From Stenotrophomonas rhizophila (GTDB lineage: Bacteria > Pseudomonadota > Gammaproteobacteria > Xanthomonadales > Xanthomonadaceae): a DNA stretch of 64,000 nt. This document shows positions 29,027 through 37,202 of this stretch, one piece after another (position 1 is the first letter of the stretch; every line of letters begins with the position of its first letter). The stretch lies in contig NZ_JACWUO010000019.1 of assembly GCF_020857975.1 (NCBI RefSeq), positions 1-64,000 of the forward strand. The letters are read 5' to 3'. Under the pieces are notes generated by a model. The model ran no database searches. It was not told the DNA's origin and saw nothing but the letters and a program-made list of their open reading frames with translations. The translations under genes and the position numbers were made by a program.

Positions 29027-29590
29027 GTGCTGGTGAGCCCTTCACTGCCGCCCCCGCCCACCCCGGCCGATGCCACGCTGCCGGCGTCGCTGGACGCGTT
29101 CCTGGCCGGCATCGGCCCGCGCGCGTTCCGGTTCGCCGAAGCCGGCCTGCGCCAGCGCGACGACGCGCTGGACGCCGTACAGGACAGCATGTTGCGGATG
29201 CTGTCCTACCGCGACAAGCCGGCCGCCGACTGGGCGCCGCTGTTCTGGAGCATCCTGCGCCGACGGGTAGTGGACCTGCAGCGCCGCCGCGGCTTCCGCC
29301 TGCGCTTCTGGCGCAGCAGCGACGAGGCCGGCAGCGACCATGACATCGACTGGGCCGACCGCGCGCCCGGCCCGGCGCAGGCCCACGAGCAGCGCCAGCA
29401 GTACACCCAGCTGGTGCTGGCCCTGCGCCAACTACCGGCGCGCCAGCGCGAAGCGTTCACCCTGCGCGTGCTGCAGCAGCTGGACGGCGCCAGCACCGCC
29501 CAGGCCATGGGCTGCAGCGAAGGCGCGGTCAAGACCCATCTTTCACGCGCCCGGCAGGCGCTGCAGCAACACCTGGAGATCGAACTGTGA
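29027..29590 (+). CDS. ECF-type RNA polymerase sigma factor
   Basis: A 187-residue alternative sigma factor. Region 2 is weakly conserved (FLAGIGPRAFRFAEAGL, DALDAVQDSMLRML, ADWAPLFWSILRRRVVDLQRR). Region 4 is clear: LPARQREAFTLRVLQQLDGASTAQAMG, then CSEGAVKTHLSRARQALQQHL as the helix-turn-helix. The start is GTG, either 29027 or 29033; neither has a strong ribosome-binding site. It opens a three-gene module with a one-membrane-pass protein (GTGA overlap) and a DUF3106 protein. The module sits between pntAB and pntAA in the opposite orientation. The stimulus is unknown. Confidence 0.9.
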   Translation: MLVSPSLPPPPTPADATLPASLDAFLAGIGPRAFRFAEAGLRQRDDALDAVQDSMLRMLSYRDKPAADWAPLFWSILRRRVVDLQRRRGFRLRFWRSSDEAGSDHDIDWADRAPGPAQAHEQRQQYTQLVLALRQLPARQREAFTLRVLQQLDGASTAQAMGCSEGAVKTHLSRARQALQQHLEIEL

Positions 29591-29922
29591 GCCGCCCCGT
29601 CGCCCCTCCCCTGCACGATGACCACGCCCTGCATGCCCTGCATGCGCAGGCCCTGCAGCAGTTGTCGCCGGCCACCCTGCTGCGGCTGCGCAGCGCCCGC
29701 CAGGCCGCCCCCGCCGCGCGCGGCCGCGCCCATGGCTGGTGGATGGCCACCGCCTGCTCGGCGGTGGCCGCACTGGCCCTGGGCTACAGCTTCACCGCCA
29801 ATCCCCCCGCCAGGCCGGCCACGCTCGCGGTGGCGGCCACGGTGGATGACAGCAGCGACGTGCTCGACGAAAATCCCGACCTGTACGTGTGGCTGGGCAC
29901 GACCGACCTGGCAATGGAGTGA
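29587..29922 (+). CDS. Single-pass membrane protein, candidate anti-sigma factor
   Basis: A 111-residue product starting at GTG 29587, overlapping the sigma-factor stop (GTGA). The N-terminal cytoplasmic part is about 50 residues, His- and Ala-rich, with QALQQLSPATLLRLRSARQ. One membrane helix follows (WWMATACSAVAALALGYSF), then a periplasmic tail ending DLYVWLGTTDLAME. Size, topology and coupling to the sigma gene are those of a small anti-sigma factor. The similar gene placed between sigma and DUF3106 genes in other proteobacteria belongs to the DUF3619 type, and I cannot confirm membership from sequence alone. Confidence 0.7.
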   Translation: MSRPVAPPLHDDHALHALHAQALQQLSPATLLRLRSARQAAPAARGRAHGWWMATACSAVAALALGYSFTANPPARPATLAVAATVDDSSDVLDENPDLYVWLGTTDLAME

Positions 29923-29924
29923 AC

Positions 29925-30350
29925 ATGAAACCGCGACTGATCCTGGCGCTGGCCCTGCTGTCGGCAAGCGCGACCGGCTGGGCGCAGAGCGCCACGCTGC
30001 CCGACTGGGAGCGGCTCACCCCGCAGCAGCGCGAGGCACTGATCGCGCCGGTCCGCGACCGTTGGAACGATGCCGCCCCGCCGCAGCGCGAACGCATGCT
30101 GCAACATGGCCAACGCTGGCAGAGCATGACCCCCGAACAGCGCGAGCTGGCCCGGCGCGGCCGCCATCGTTTCGAAAACATGAGCCCGGAACAGCGCGAG
30201 CAGGCCCGCGCCCTGTTCGCGCAGATGCGCCAGTTGGGCCCGGCCCAGCGCGACGAACTGCGCGCGCGCTGGGAGAAGATGACCCCGGAGCAGCGCCAGG
30301 AGTGGCTCAAGGCCAACCCGGCCAAGGACCTGCCGCCGCCGAAGCGCTAA
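29925..30350 (+). CDS. Exported DUF3106 protein with repeated PEQR motifs
   Basis: A 141-residue secreted or periplasmic protein. It has a signal peptide (MKPRLILALALLSASATGWA) and then six short helical repeats of the form (T/S/G)PxQR: LTPQQREAL, APPQRERML, MTPEQRELA, MSPEQREQA, LGPAQRDEL and MTPEQRQEW. It is highly charged, with many Arg and Gln, and ends in PPPKR. This is the DUF3106 pattern. It follows the anti-sigma-like gene by two bases. The repeat architecture resembles periplasmic stress sensors such as CpxP or Spy only loosely; a chaperone or sensor role is speculation. A perfect palindrome follows at 30359. Confidence 0.85.
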   Translation: MKPRLILALALLSASATGWAQSATLPDWERLTPQQREALIAPVRDRWNDAAPPQRERMLQHGQRWQSMTPEQRELARRGRHRFENMSPEQREQARALFAQMRQLGPAQRDELRARWEKMTPEQRQEWLKANPAKDLPPPKR

Positions 30351-30358
30351 CGGCCGCA

Positions 30359-30412
30359 AGAAAAGGGGACGGGTGTAGTTAAGCGCGCTTAACTACACCC
30401 GTCCCCTTTTCT
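30359..30412. terminator. Perfect 54-bp palindrome between convergent genes
   Basis: 27-base arms with no loop and no mismatch, running from AGAAAAGGGGACGGGTG to its complement. It lies eight bases past the DUF3106 stop and 60 bases past the pntAA stop on the other strand. The arms end in CCCCTTTTCT on both strands, so it may work as a bidirectional terminator. Its perfection suggests recent origin or gene conversion. Confidence 0.8.
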
Positions 30413-30416
30413 GCAC

Positions 30417-30456
30417 ATGGGGTGGCTCTACCGGGCGCGGGGTAGAGCCACCCCAT
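30417..30456. repeat. REP-like hairpin with 16-base perfect arms
   Basis: ATGGGGTGGCTCTACC (30417-30432) pairs perfectly with GGTAGAGCCACCCCAT (30441-30456) around an 8-base loop. The GTAGAGCC start relates it to the GTAG palindrome family. It lies directly after the 54-bp palindrome and before the pntAA stop. Confidence 0.85.
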
Positions 30457-30471
30457 GGGTGGCTGCCTGGA

Positions 30472-31557
30472 TCAAGCGGCGGCCACCCAGCGGGTTTTCG
30501 CCAGCAGTTCGTCGTCCCAGTCGAAGCCGATCGCCCCGTCCTTGAGGAACAGCGCCACGAAGTTGTACAGGTTGCGCGCGTACATCTCGCTGGCATGCAC
30601 CGCGCCCAGGCTGGCCAGGTTGAGCGGGCCATCGATGGTGACCCCGTTGAACTCGATGGTGCGGCCCGGCTCGGTGGCCTCGCAGTTGCCGCCGGTCTCG
30701 GCGGCCAGATCGACGATCACGCTGCCCGGCTTCATGCCCGCCACCATCGCGCTGCTGAGGATCCTGGGCGCCGGGCGCCCGGGCACGGCGGCGGTGCAGA
30801 CCACCACATCGACCAGGCGCAGGTGCTCGCCGAGGCGGCGCTGCTGTTCGGCGCGCTCGTCGTCGGTCAGTGGGCGCGCATAACCGCCCTCGCCGACCGC
30901 ACTCACCCCCAGGTCGAGGAATTTACCGCCCAGCGATTCGATCTGCTCGCGGGTTTCCGGGCGCACATCGAAGCCTTCCACCTGCGCGCCCAGGCGGCGG
31001 GCGGTGGCGATGGCCTGCAGGCCGGCCACGCCGGCGCCCACCACCAGCACCCGCGAGGGGCGGATGGTGCCGGCGGCGGTGGTCAGCATCGGGAAGAAGC
31101 GTGGCGCCAGCTGCGCGGCGATCAGCATGGCCTTGTAGCCGGCCATGCCGGCCTGCGAACTGAGCACGTCCATCGACTGGGCGCGGGTGGTACGCGGCAG
31201 GCGTTCCAGCGGGAAGGCCTGCAGCCCGCGCGACTGGATCAACCCGGCGCGGGTCGCATCGGCCTGCGGGTACAGCATGCCGACCAGGCTGGCACCGGAC
31301 TTGAGCTGGCCCAGCCGCGCATGGTCCGGCGGTTGCACGCACAGCACGATGTCGGCCTGGGCCAGGCGCGTGTCGTCGGCCAGTTGCGCACCGACCTCCA
31401 GGTAGGCTGAATCGGGAAAACCGGCCGCCTGCCCGGCACCGGGTTCGAACCATGCCGTCGCGCCGAGCGCGGCCAGCTTGCGCGCCGTTTCCGGCGTCAT
31501 CGCCACGCGCCGTTCGCCCGGCGCGTGTTCCTTTACCACCAGTACCTCGACAGCCAT
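30472..31557 (-). CDS. pntAA: NAD(P) transhydrogenase subunit alpha, NAD-binding part
   Basis: Soluble NAD(H)-binding domain I of the proton-translocating transhydrogenase, 361 residues. It has VKEHAPGERRVAMTPETARKL near the start, then RAQSMDVLSSQAGMAGYKAML. The nucleotide fold is VLVVGAGVAGLQAIATARRLGA, and GSVIVDLAAETGGNCEATEPG lies near the C-terminus. Similar dI sequences include alanine dehydrogenase, but the separate pntAB-pntB genes nearby settle the assignment. It is not contiguous with them: three plus-strand genes lie between. It therefore needs its own terminator, probably one of the palindromes just downstream. Confidence 0.94.
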   Translation of the reverse strand: MAVEVLVVKEHAPGERRVAMTPETARKLAALGATAWFEPGAGQAAGFPDSAYLEVGAQLADDTRLAQADIVLCVQPPDHARLGQLKSGASLVGMLYPQADATRAGLIQSRGLQAFPLERLPRTTRAQSMDVLSSQAGMAGYKAMLIAAQLAPRFFPMLTTAAGTIRPSRVLVVGAGVAGLQAIATARRLGAQVEGFDVRPETREQIESLGGKFLDLGVSAVGEGGYARPLTDDERAEQQRRLGEHLRLVDVVVCTAAVPGRPAPRILSSAMVAGMKPGSVIVDLAAETGGNCEATEPGRTIEFNGVTIDGPLNLASLGAVHASEMYARNLYNFVALFLKDGAIGFDWDDELLAKTRWVAAA

Positions 31558-31638
31558 GCCCGTCCCCGCCGATCAGCCGATTGTGGGGGGATCGTAACCT
31601 ACCGATTCGGTTTGGGCAGAACCCATGCCTGCGCCGGG

Positions 31639-33951
31639 TCAGTGGACGGTGGCGTTCTTGTTGTCCAGCCGGTCGATCACGCCCTGCATGGCACTGTCGA
31701 AGGCACCGTCGTCGATATGCGCGCGCAGGCGGCCCAACCGCACCATCACCGCCAGTTCTTCCGGCGAGGCCACGCAGAAGCGCACGCCACGGCGGTTGAC
31801 GAACAGCAGGCGCGAGGAAATCGGGCTGACCCAGGACAGCTTGCCGGCCTGGACCTTGCCGTCCTTGTCGACGAAATCCAGCCAGCTGCCGATCTCCAGG
31901 CCGCGGAAACGGTCGGCGTCGGCATTGTCGAAGTCGCTGACATCGACCTTGCTGCCCAGTTCCACCGCCGCGCTTTCCTGCGCCGGCGGGGCCGGCAGCA
32001 CCACCTGCGGCAGTTCGGGCAGCGCGCGCTCCAGTTCCGGGCGCGATTCGGCGATCGCCTGCAGGGTGTCGTGCAGCGCATCGATCGCCCCGGTGGCGGC
32101 GTCGGCATGCACCCCGACACTGGCAAACACCTTGCGCAGCCCCGGATGCCAGGCCTGCAGCCAGGGCTTGCCGACGATCTGCCGGCGCGCCTCGGCCACT
32201 TCCTCCAGCATGCCGTCGGCCAGCGCCAAGGCCTCGCCCACCGACGCGCCGTCTTCGCCTTCGCGCAGCACGGTCAGGGTCAGGTGGTGCTGCCAGGGCT
32301 GGCGCAGGAACTCGCCGATCGCCTGCGGCAGGGTCGCATCGGCGATCCGGCGGTCCAGTTCGGCCGCGGCCCGGATCCGCGCCATCTCCAGCTTTTCCTG
32401 GCCACGCTGGGTCTCGGCGGCACGGCGCTCGGCGATTTCGATGCGGCGGCGGTGCTGGGCGAGGAAGTCGCGGAACTCTTCTTCCAGGGTCAGGAAGATC
32501 GCCAGGTTCTCGTTGAACTCGGCCACCAGGCGTTCGATGATTTCCTCGACCTTGCCCATCAGCACGCGCTCGGCCTGGCTTTCGCCGGTATTGCCTTCGC
32601 AGGCCTCGGCCAGCGAGTTGAGCAGCTTGCGCGCCGGGTGGGTCTTCTGCACGAACATGCGGCGGTCGAGCATGGCCACCTTGACGAACGGCACCACCAG
32701 CCGGCCGATCAGTTCGCGCGAGCGTCCTTCCAGGTCGCGCTCGTCGAGCATCACGTCAAACAGCATGCCGACCAGGTCGATCGCGTCCTCGTCCTGCGGG
32801 TCCAGCCGCGCCTGGGCCGGGTCCACGCCCAGCCGGGTGGCGCCGGACAGCACTTCGCTCTTCAGGCGCTGGGCCAGCGATTCGCCATCCTCGCCGATCG
32901 CCGCGCGCAGGGTCGCACTCGGGGTGGCCTGCAGCAGCGACAGCACCGACATCATCTCGCGCTGGCTGAGCGGGCGCTGCTGGCCGACCGCCACGCTGGC
33001 CGCCGAAGTTGCATCCTCGCGCACGTGCCGGGTCTGCTGCAGCAACTCGTGCAGCGCCTCCAGCAACATGCCCTGGTTGCCCTGCAGCGCCTCGCCGGCG
33101 TCGCCGCCGTCCTGGCCGGCATGCGCGGACTGCATGCGCCCGCGGCTTTGCGCCCAGCGATCGGCAAAGCGCCGTGCCCAGGCCGGTGCGGCGGCATCGT
33201 CGGCCGCGCTGGCGTGCGGTTCCGGGTCGAGCGCATCGACCAGTTCATCCAGCTCATGCCGCGGCGCCGGCGGGCGCGGTGGCGCACGGCGCGGCGCGGC
33301 CATCTGCGGCATCACCCCGGCCGCGGCCAGTTGTTCGTCCAGTTTTTCGTAGTGCTTGCCGATCGGCGCGTGCAGGTCGCGCTCGCACAGCTTGATCAGC
33401 ACCAGGCGCACTTCCGGGGCCAGTTCGCAGCCGGCGAAGGCCTCATGGATGGCCACGCCCAGGTGCTCGGGGCTGATCGGGTTGCTGTCGGCGTTGAGCT
33501 CCAGGCTGCCGGCGATCAGGCCCAGGCGGCGGTCCAGCCGCCCCAGCACCGCTTTCCAGTCGCGCAGCAGCACCGTGGCGAAATTGCGTACGGCCAGCCG
33601 GGATTCCAGCACATGCTCGGGCACCAGGCTCAGGCCGTCTTCGATGTGCCCGGCCAGGGTCGCCTCGGCCGACAGCGGCTGCGCCTGTTCCAGGGCCGCC
33701 CAAGCCTGGCCCAGGTGGCCGCCGAAGCCGGCCACGATCTCCTCGCGGCGGCGGCGCAGTTCACGCATACCGTCCAGGAACAGCAGCTGCGACGCACCGG
33801 CAGTGCCGGCACGGTCGAACAATACGTCGTCGAAACGGGCCAGCACGGTCGCGAACGACGCGGTCAATGCCGGCAGCACCGCCTCCCGGGCAAGCTTCAA
33901 CAACGCCGGGTCACGGCCCGGCAATCCCAATGGATTGGGCGTGGCGATCAT
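31639..33951 (-). CDS. Large DUF1631 protein
   Basis: A 770-residue cytoplasmic protein of the DUF1631 family. An Arg/Pro-rich linker (about 230-260, PRRAPPRPPAPRHEL) separates two helical regions. The long helical middle (for example KVEEIIERLVAEFNENLAIFLTLEEEFRDFLAQHRRRIEIAERR) looks coiled-coil. The C-terminal 110 residues form a beta-rich, PilZ-like module (GLEIGSWLDFVDKDGKVQAGKLSWVSPISSRLLFVNRRG). Cyclic-di-GMP binding is possible by fold, but I see no clear RxxxR motif. The start at MIATPNPLG is preferred over an upstream ATG in non-coding-like sequence. A GTGA-N6-TCAC site lies 225 bases upstream. Confidence 0.82.
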   Translation of the reverse strand: MIATPNPLGLPGRDPALLKLAREAVLPALTASFATVLARFDDVLFDRAGTAGASQLLFLDGMRELRRRREEIVAGFGGHLGQAWAALEQAQPLSAEATLAGHIEDGLSLVPEHVLESRLAVRNFATVLLRDWKAVLGRLDRRLGLIAGSLELNADSNPISPEHLGVAIHEAFAGCELAPEVRLVLIKLCERDLHAPIGKHYEKLDEQLAAAGVMPQMAAPRRAPPRPPAPRHELDELVDALDPEPHASAADDAAAPAWARRFADRWAQSRGRMQSAHAGQDGGDAGEALQGNQGMLLEALHELLQQTRHVREDATSAASVAVGQQRPLSQREMMSVLSLLQATPSATLRAAIGEDGESLAQRLKSEVLSGATRLGVDPAQARLDPQDEDAIDLVGMLFDVMLDERDLEGRSRELIGRLVVPFVKVAMLDRRMFVQKTHPARKLLNSLAEACEGNTGESQAERVLMGKVEEIIERLVAEFNENLAIFLTLEEEFRDFLAQHRRRIEIAERRAAETQRGQEKLEMARIRAAAELDRRIADATLPQAIGEFLRQPWQHHLTLTVLREGEDGASVGEALALADGMLEEVAEARRQIVGKPWLQAWHPGLRKVFASVGVHADAATGAIDALHDTLQAIAESRPELERALPELPQVVLPAPPAQESAAVELGSKVDVSDFDNADADRFRGLEIGSWLDFVDKDGKVQAGKLSWVSPISSRLLFVNRRGVRFCVASPEELAVMVRLGRLRAHIDDGAFDSAMQGVIDRLDNKNATVH

Positions 33952-34291
33952 GCGAAAAGGCTCCCCACCCTCGCAGGCACAGAATGCAGCATGGAAACGA
34001 TGAACGCCGGTGCCCCCCAGGCACCAATGTCCGAATGGTAGGCCGGCCGGCCGGTCAGGGACAGTGAAACAGTCCGCACTTTGAACCTCATGGCCGGGTA
34101 CCGGCAGGCCTTGTATCGTACGGCCAGCGCACACTGGAAGCGAGTACAGGCACGTGAAGGAATGCCGCTAATTAGGTGATGTTCATCACGGCTTGTCGCA
34201 AATCGTGCAGAGATCGCGAAAAGGCGCGTCACAAACTGCCGTAACCACGCCGCGCCTATACTTGGCCCTCCGTGAAACCGACCGAGAGACC
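33952..34291. promoter_or_regulatory. Divergent control region, DUF1631 and nitroreductase genes
   Basis: 340 bases without a gene. They contain a short REP-like stretch GGCCGGCCGGCCGG near 34042 and a CRP/Clp-like palindrome at 34176-34189. A good -10 hexamer TATACT lies at 34257-34262, about 30 bases ahead of the nitroreductase start. No matching -35 was recognised, which is compatible with an activator-dependent promoter. Confidence 0.5.
34176..34189. promoter_or_regulatory. Candidate CRP/Clp binding site
   Basis: GTGA-TGTTCA-TCAC, the GTGA-N6-TCAC core of CRP-family operators, within the larger palindrome GTGATG-TT-CATCAC. In Xanthomonadaceae the CRP-like protein Clp recognises this type of site. 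Binding is inferred. Confidence 0.5.
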
Positions 34292-34867
34292 ATGCCCGAT
34301 TCCCCCGCGCTGCACGCCCTGGACGCCCGCCGTTCGGTCCCCGCCCTGCAACTGGGCGAGCCCGGGCCGGACCCGGCGGCCCTGCAGCGGATGCTGGCCG
34401 CGGCGGTGCGGGTGCCCGACCACGGCAAGCTGGTGCCGTTCCGTTTCCTGCGCATCGCCGGTGATGCCCGTCACAGTCTGGGCGCCTTCCTGGCCCGGCG
34501 CAGCCGCCAGCGCGACCCGCAGGCGTCCGACGCCCAGGTCGAGAAGGACCGGCTGCGCTTTTCACATGCCCCGCTGATCATCACCGTCGTCGCCCGGCTC
34601 ACCCCCACCCCCAAGGTGCCCGAGCAGGAACAGCTGATGACCGCCGGCTGCGTCTGTTTCGCCCTGCTCCAGGCCGCCCAGGCACTGGGTTTCGGCGCGC
34701 AGTGGCTGACCGCCTGGATGGCCTTCGACCCGGCCGTGCACGCCCACCTGGGCCTGGCCGACAACGAGCGCATCGCCGGTTTCATCCATGTCGGCACACC
34801 CAGGACCGCCGTGCCCGAGCGCGAGCGCCCGGATCCGGCCGCCCTGCTGCAGGACTGGGTGGGCTGA
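34292..34867 (+). CDS. Nitroreductase-family protein
   Basis: FMN-dependent oxidoreductase of the small YdjA-like type, 191 residues. The N-terminal ALDARRSVPALQLGEPGPD and PDHGKLVPFRFLRI carry the FMN-phosphate contacts. AAQALGFGAQWLTAW is in the middle, and GFIHVGTPRTAVPERERP is the characteristic end. The start MPDSPALHALD has GAGAG eight bases upstream. It is the first gene of a four-gene plus-strand row, with its stop one base before the exonuclease-like ATG. Confidence 0.88.
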   Translation: MPDSPALHALDARRSVPALQLGEPGPDPAALQRMLAAAVRVPDHGKLVPFRFLRIAGDARHSLGAFLARRSRQRDPQASDAQVEKDRLRFSHAPLIITVVARLTPTPKVPEQEQLMTAGCVCFALLQAAQALGFGAQWLTAWMAFDPAVHAHLGLADNERIAGFIHVGTPRTAVPERERPDPAALLQDWVG

Positions 34868-34868
34868 G

Positions 34869-35819
34869 ATGTCCAGCCTGCCCGACGCCGGCGCGCCGCG
34901 CCCACCGCTGTACCTGGTCGATGCCAGCCTGTACGTGTTCCGCGCCTGGCATTCGATGCCCGACGAGTTCCAGGACCAGCAGGGCTGGCCGACCAACGCG
35001 GTGCACGGCTTCGCCCGCTTCCTGCTCGACCTGCTCGAACGCGAGCGCCCGCGGCATATCGTGGTGGCCTTCGACGAGGCGCTGGACGGCTGCTTCCGGC
35101 ACCGCCTGTACGCGGCCTACAAGGCCAACCGCGAGCCGGCCCCGGACGCCCTGCGCCGCCAGTTCGCGCACTGCAAGGCCCTGTGCATGGCCCTGGGGCT
35201 GGCGGTGCTGGCCCATCACCAGTACGAGGCCGACGACCTGATCGGCAGCGCCCTGCATGCGCGCCGCGACGCCGGCATGCGCGGGGTGATCGTGTCGGCC
35301 GACAAGGACCTGTCGCAGCTGCTGCTGGAGCATGACGAGCAGTGGGACTACGCGCGCAACCAGCGCTGGGGCATGGCCGGGGTCAAGGCGCGCCATGGCG
35401 TGCATGCCCACCAGATCGCCGACTACCTGGCCCTGTGCGGCGACGCGGTGGACAATATTCCCGGCGTGACCGGGGTGGGCGCCAAATCGGCGGCGGTACT
35501 GCTGGCCCATTTCGGCAGCCTGGACATTCTTTATGCGCGCCTGGACGAAGTGCCGTTCCTGCGCCTGCGCGGGGCGGCACAGATGGCGGTGCGGCTGCGC
35601 GAACAGCGCGAGCATGCGCTGCTGTGGCGGCAGCTGACCACCATCGCCCTGGATGCGCCGCTCGACGGCGCACCGGGCGATTTCAGCCGGATCAGCGCCG
35701 ATCCGCAGATGCTGCAGGGATTGTGCGATGCGCTGCGGTTCGGGCCGTTGACCCGCCGTCGCCTGTTCAGCGCCGCCGGCCTGACCGATACCTCTTCCAT
35801 TGCCAGCGAGTTCGCATGA
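34869..35819 (+). CDS. 5'-3' exonuclease / flap endonuclease-like protein
   Basis: A 316-residue stand-alone relative of the DNA polymerase I 5' nuclease domain (exonuclease IX, Xni/ExoIX-like). The metal-binding PIN-like part has YLVDASLYVFRAWHSMPDE, VVAFDEALDGCFRHRLYAAYK, YEADDLIGSAL and VIVSADKDLSQLL. The helix-3-turn-helix DNA-binding part has LCGDAVDNIPGVTGVGAKSAA. The acidic residues of the family are preserved, so catalytic activity is likely. The stop overlaps the next start by four bases. Confidence 0.9.
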   Translation: MSSLPDAGAPRPPLYLVDASLYVFRAWHSMPDEFQDQQGWPTNAVHGFARFLLDLLERERPRHIVVAFDEALDGCFRHRLYAAYKANREPAPDALRRQFAHCKALCMALGLAVLAHHQYEADDLIGSALHARRDAGMRGVIVSADKDLSQLLLEHDEQWDYARNQRWGMAGVKARHGVHAHQIADYLALCGDAVDNIPGVTGVGAKSAAVLLAHFGSLDILYARLDEVPFLRLRGAAQMAVRLREQREHALLWRQLTTIALDAPLDGAPGDFSRISADPQMLQGLCDALRFGPLTRRRLFSAAGLTDTSSIASEFA

Positions 35820-36367
35820 GTCCCAATAACCAAGCCCCCAAGGTCGTCTACGAAGGCAAATACCAGCGCATGGTGGTGCGCGGCACGTGGGAATACAGCG
35901 AGCGCACCCATCCGGGCGGGCTGGCGGCGATCATCATCGCGGTCACCCCCGAGGACAAGGTGCTGTTCGTCGAGCAGTTCCGGGTACCGGTGCAGGCGCC
36001 CACCATCGAGATGCCGGCCGGCCTGGTCGGTGATATCGATGCCGGTGAGTCGATCGAAGTCTCGGCGGTGCGCGAACTGGAAGAAGAAACCGGCTGGACC
36101 GCCGCGCATGCCGAGGTGCTGATGATCGGCCCGACCTCCTCCGGCGCCAGCAGCGAGAAGATCGCCTTCGTGCGCGCCACCGGCCTGCGCAAGGTGGGCG
36201 AGGGCGGCGGCGATGCCAGCGAGGACATCACCGTGCACGAGATCCCGCGCGCGCGCGCGGCGGCATGGCTGGTGGAGAAAATGGGCCAGGGCTACGAGCT
36301 GGATGCCAAGCTCTGGGCCGGCCTGTGGATGATCGAACACCATCTGGACGGCACTCCGCGTGGCTGA
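35816..36367 (+). CDS. NUDIX hydrolase, ADP-ribose pyrophosphatase type
   Basis: A 183-residue NUDIX protein. The complete Nudix box is GDIDAGESIEVSAVRELEEETGW (G-x5-E-x7-REU-x-EE-x-GU). The region upstream (VLFVEQFRVPVQAPTIEMPAGLV) is typical of NudF-like ADP-sugar pyrophosphatases. The start overlaps the exonuclease stop (ATGA), and its end overlaps the next gene by eight bases. Substrate assignment to ADP-ribose is by family resemblance. Confidence 0.9.
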   Translation: MSPNNQAPKVVYEGKYQRMVVRGTWEYSERTHPGGLAAIIIAVTPEDKVLFVEQFRVPVQAPTIEMPAGLVGDIDAGESIEVSAVRELEEETGWTAAHAEVLMIGPTSSGASSEKIAFVRATGLRKVGEGGGDASEDITVHEIPRARAAAWLVEKMGQGYELDAKLWAGLWMIEHHLDGTPRG

Positions 36368-37154
36368 TTCGTTCGCCCATCCGGACACCGCCACGGCCCT
36401 GCTCGGGCCGACCGACCCGGCGCCGTTCACCGTGCACCAGGCGCAGGGCCGCTCACCGTTCCTGCTGATCGCCGACCATGCCGGGCAGCAGGTGCCGGCG
36501 TCACTGGCGGGCCTCGGCCTGCCGCAGGCCGAGCTGGACCGCCACATCGGCTGGGACATCGGTATCGCCGGGGTCACCGTGGAACTGGCGCGCCTGCTGG
36601 ATGCCTGGGCGATCACGCAGACGTACTCGCGGCTGGTGATCGACTGCAACCGGCCGTTGGCCTCGCCCACGCTGATGCCGGCGGTCAGCGACCGCACCGT
36701 GGTTCCCGGCAACCAGGGCCTGTCGGCGCTGCAGCGGCAACAGCGCATCGAGGCGATCCATGCGCCCTACCATGCGCGCATCGATGCCGAGCTGGACACG
36801 CGCCAGGCGCAGCTCCGGCCGACGTTGCTGGTGATGATGCACAGCTTCACCCCGGTGATGGATGACGCTGCGCGGCCGTGGCATGCCGGCGTGCTGTACC
36901 ACCGCGACACGCGGTTGGCACATCGCCTGCTGGATGCGCTGCGCGATGAAGGCGACCTGGTGGTGGGCGACAACCAGCCCTACGCGGTCAGCAGTACCAG
37001 CGACTATGCCGTGCCAGTGCATGGCGAAGGCCGCGGGCTGCTGCACGTGGAGCTGGAGATCCGCCAGAACCTGATTGCCGATGCCGCCGGGCAGTTGGCC
37101 TGGGCGCAGCGGCTGGCGCGGGTGTTGCAGCAGCTGCAAAACACGCTCCCGTAG
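36360..37154 (+). CDS. N-formylglutamate amidohydrolase family protein
   Basis: Hydrolase of the N-formylglutamate amidohydrolase family, 264 residues from a GTG at 36360 that overlaps the NUDIX gene by eight bases. It has FLLIADHAGQQVPASLAGLG with a likely metal His, YSRLVIDCNRP, LLVMMHSFTPVMDD and GLLHVELEIRQNLI. No hut genes are near, so a role in histidine breakdown is not supported by context and the true substrate may differ. Its TAG stop lies inside the GTAG of a REP palindrome. Confidence 0.85.
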   Translation: MADSFAHPDTATALLGPTDPAPFTVHQAQGRSPFLLIADHAGQQVPASLAGLGLPQAELDRHIGWDIGIAGVTVELARLLDAWAITQTYSRLVIDCNRPLASPTLMPAVSDRTVVPGNQGLSALQRQQRIEAIHAPYHARIDAELDTRQAQLRPTLLVMMHSFTPVMDDAARPWHAGVLYHRDTRLAHRLLDALRDEGDLVVGDNQPYAVSSTSDYAVPVHGEGRGLLHVELEIRQNLIADAAGQLAWAQRLARVLQQLQNTLP

Positions 37155-37173
37155 AGCCGGGCTCTGCCCGGCT
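37151..37173 (+). repeat. REP palindrome supplying the stop codon of the amidohydrolase gene
   Basis: GTAG then AGCCGGGCTCTGCCCGGCT, a GTAG palindrome of the GAGCCGGGC class. Bases 37152-37154 are the TAG stop of the upstream plus-strand gene. Confidence 0.88.
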
Positions 37174-37202
37174 GCGCAGCCACGCCCCTGCACGCTACCG
37201 TA

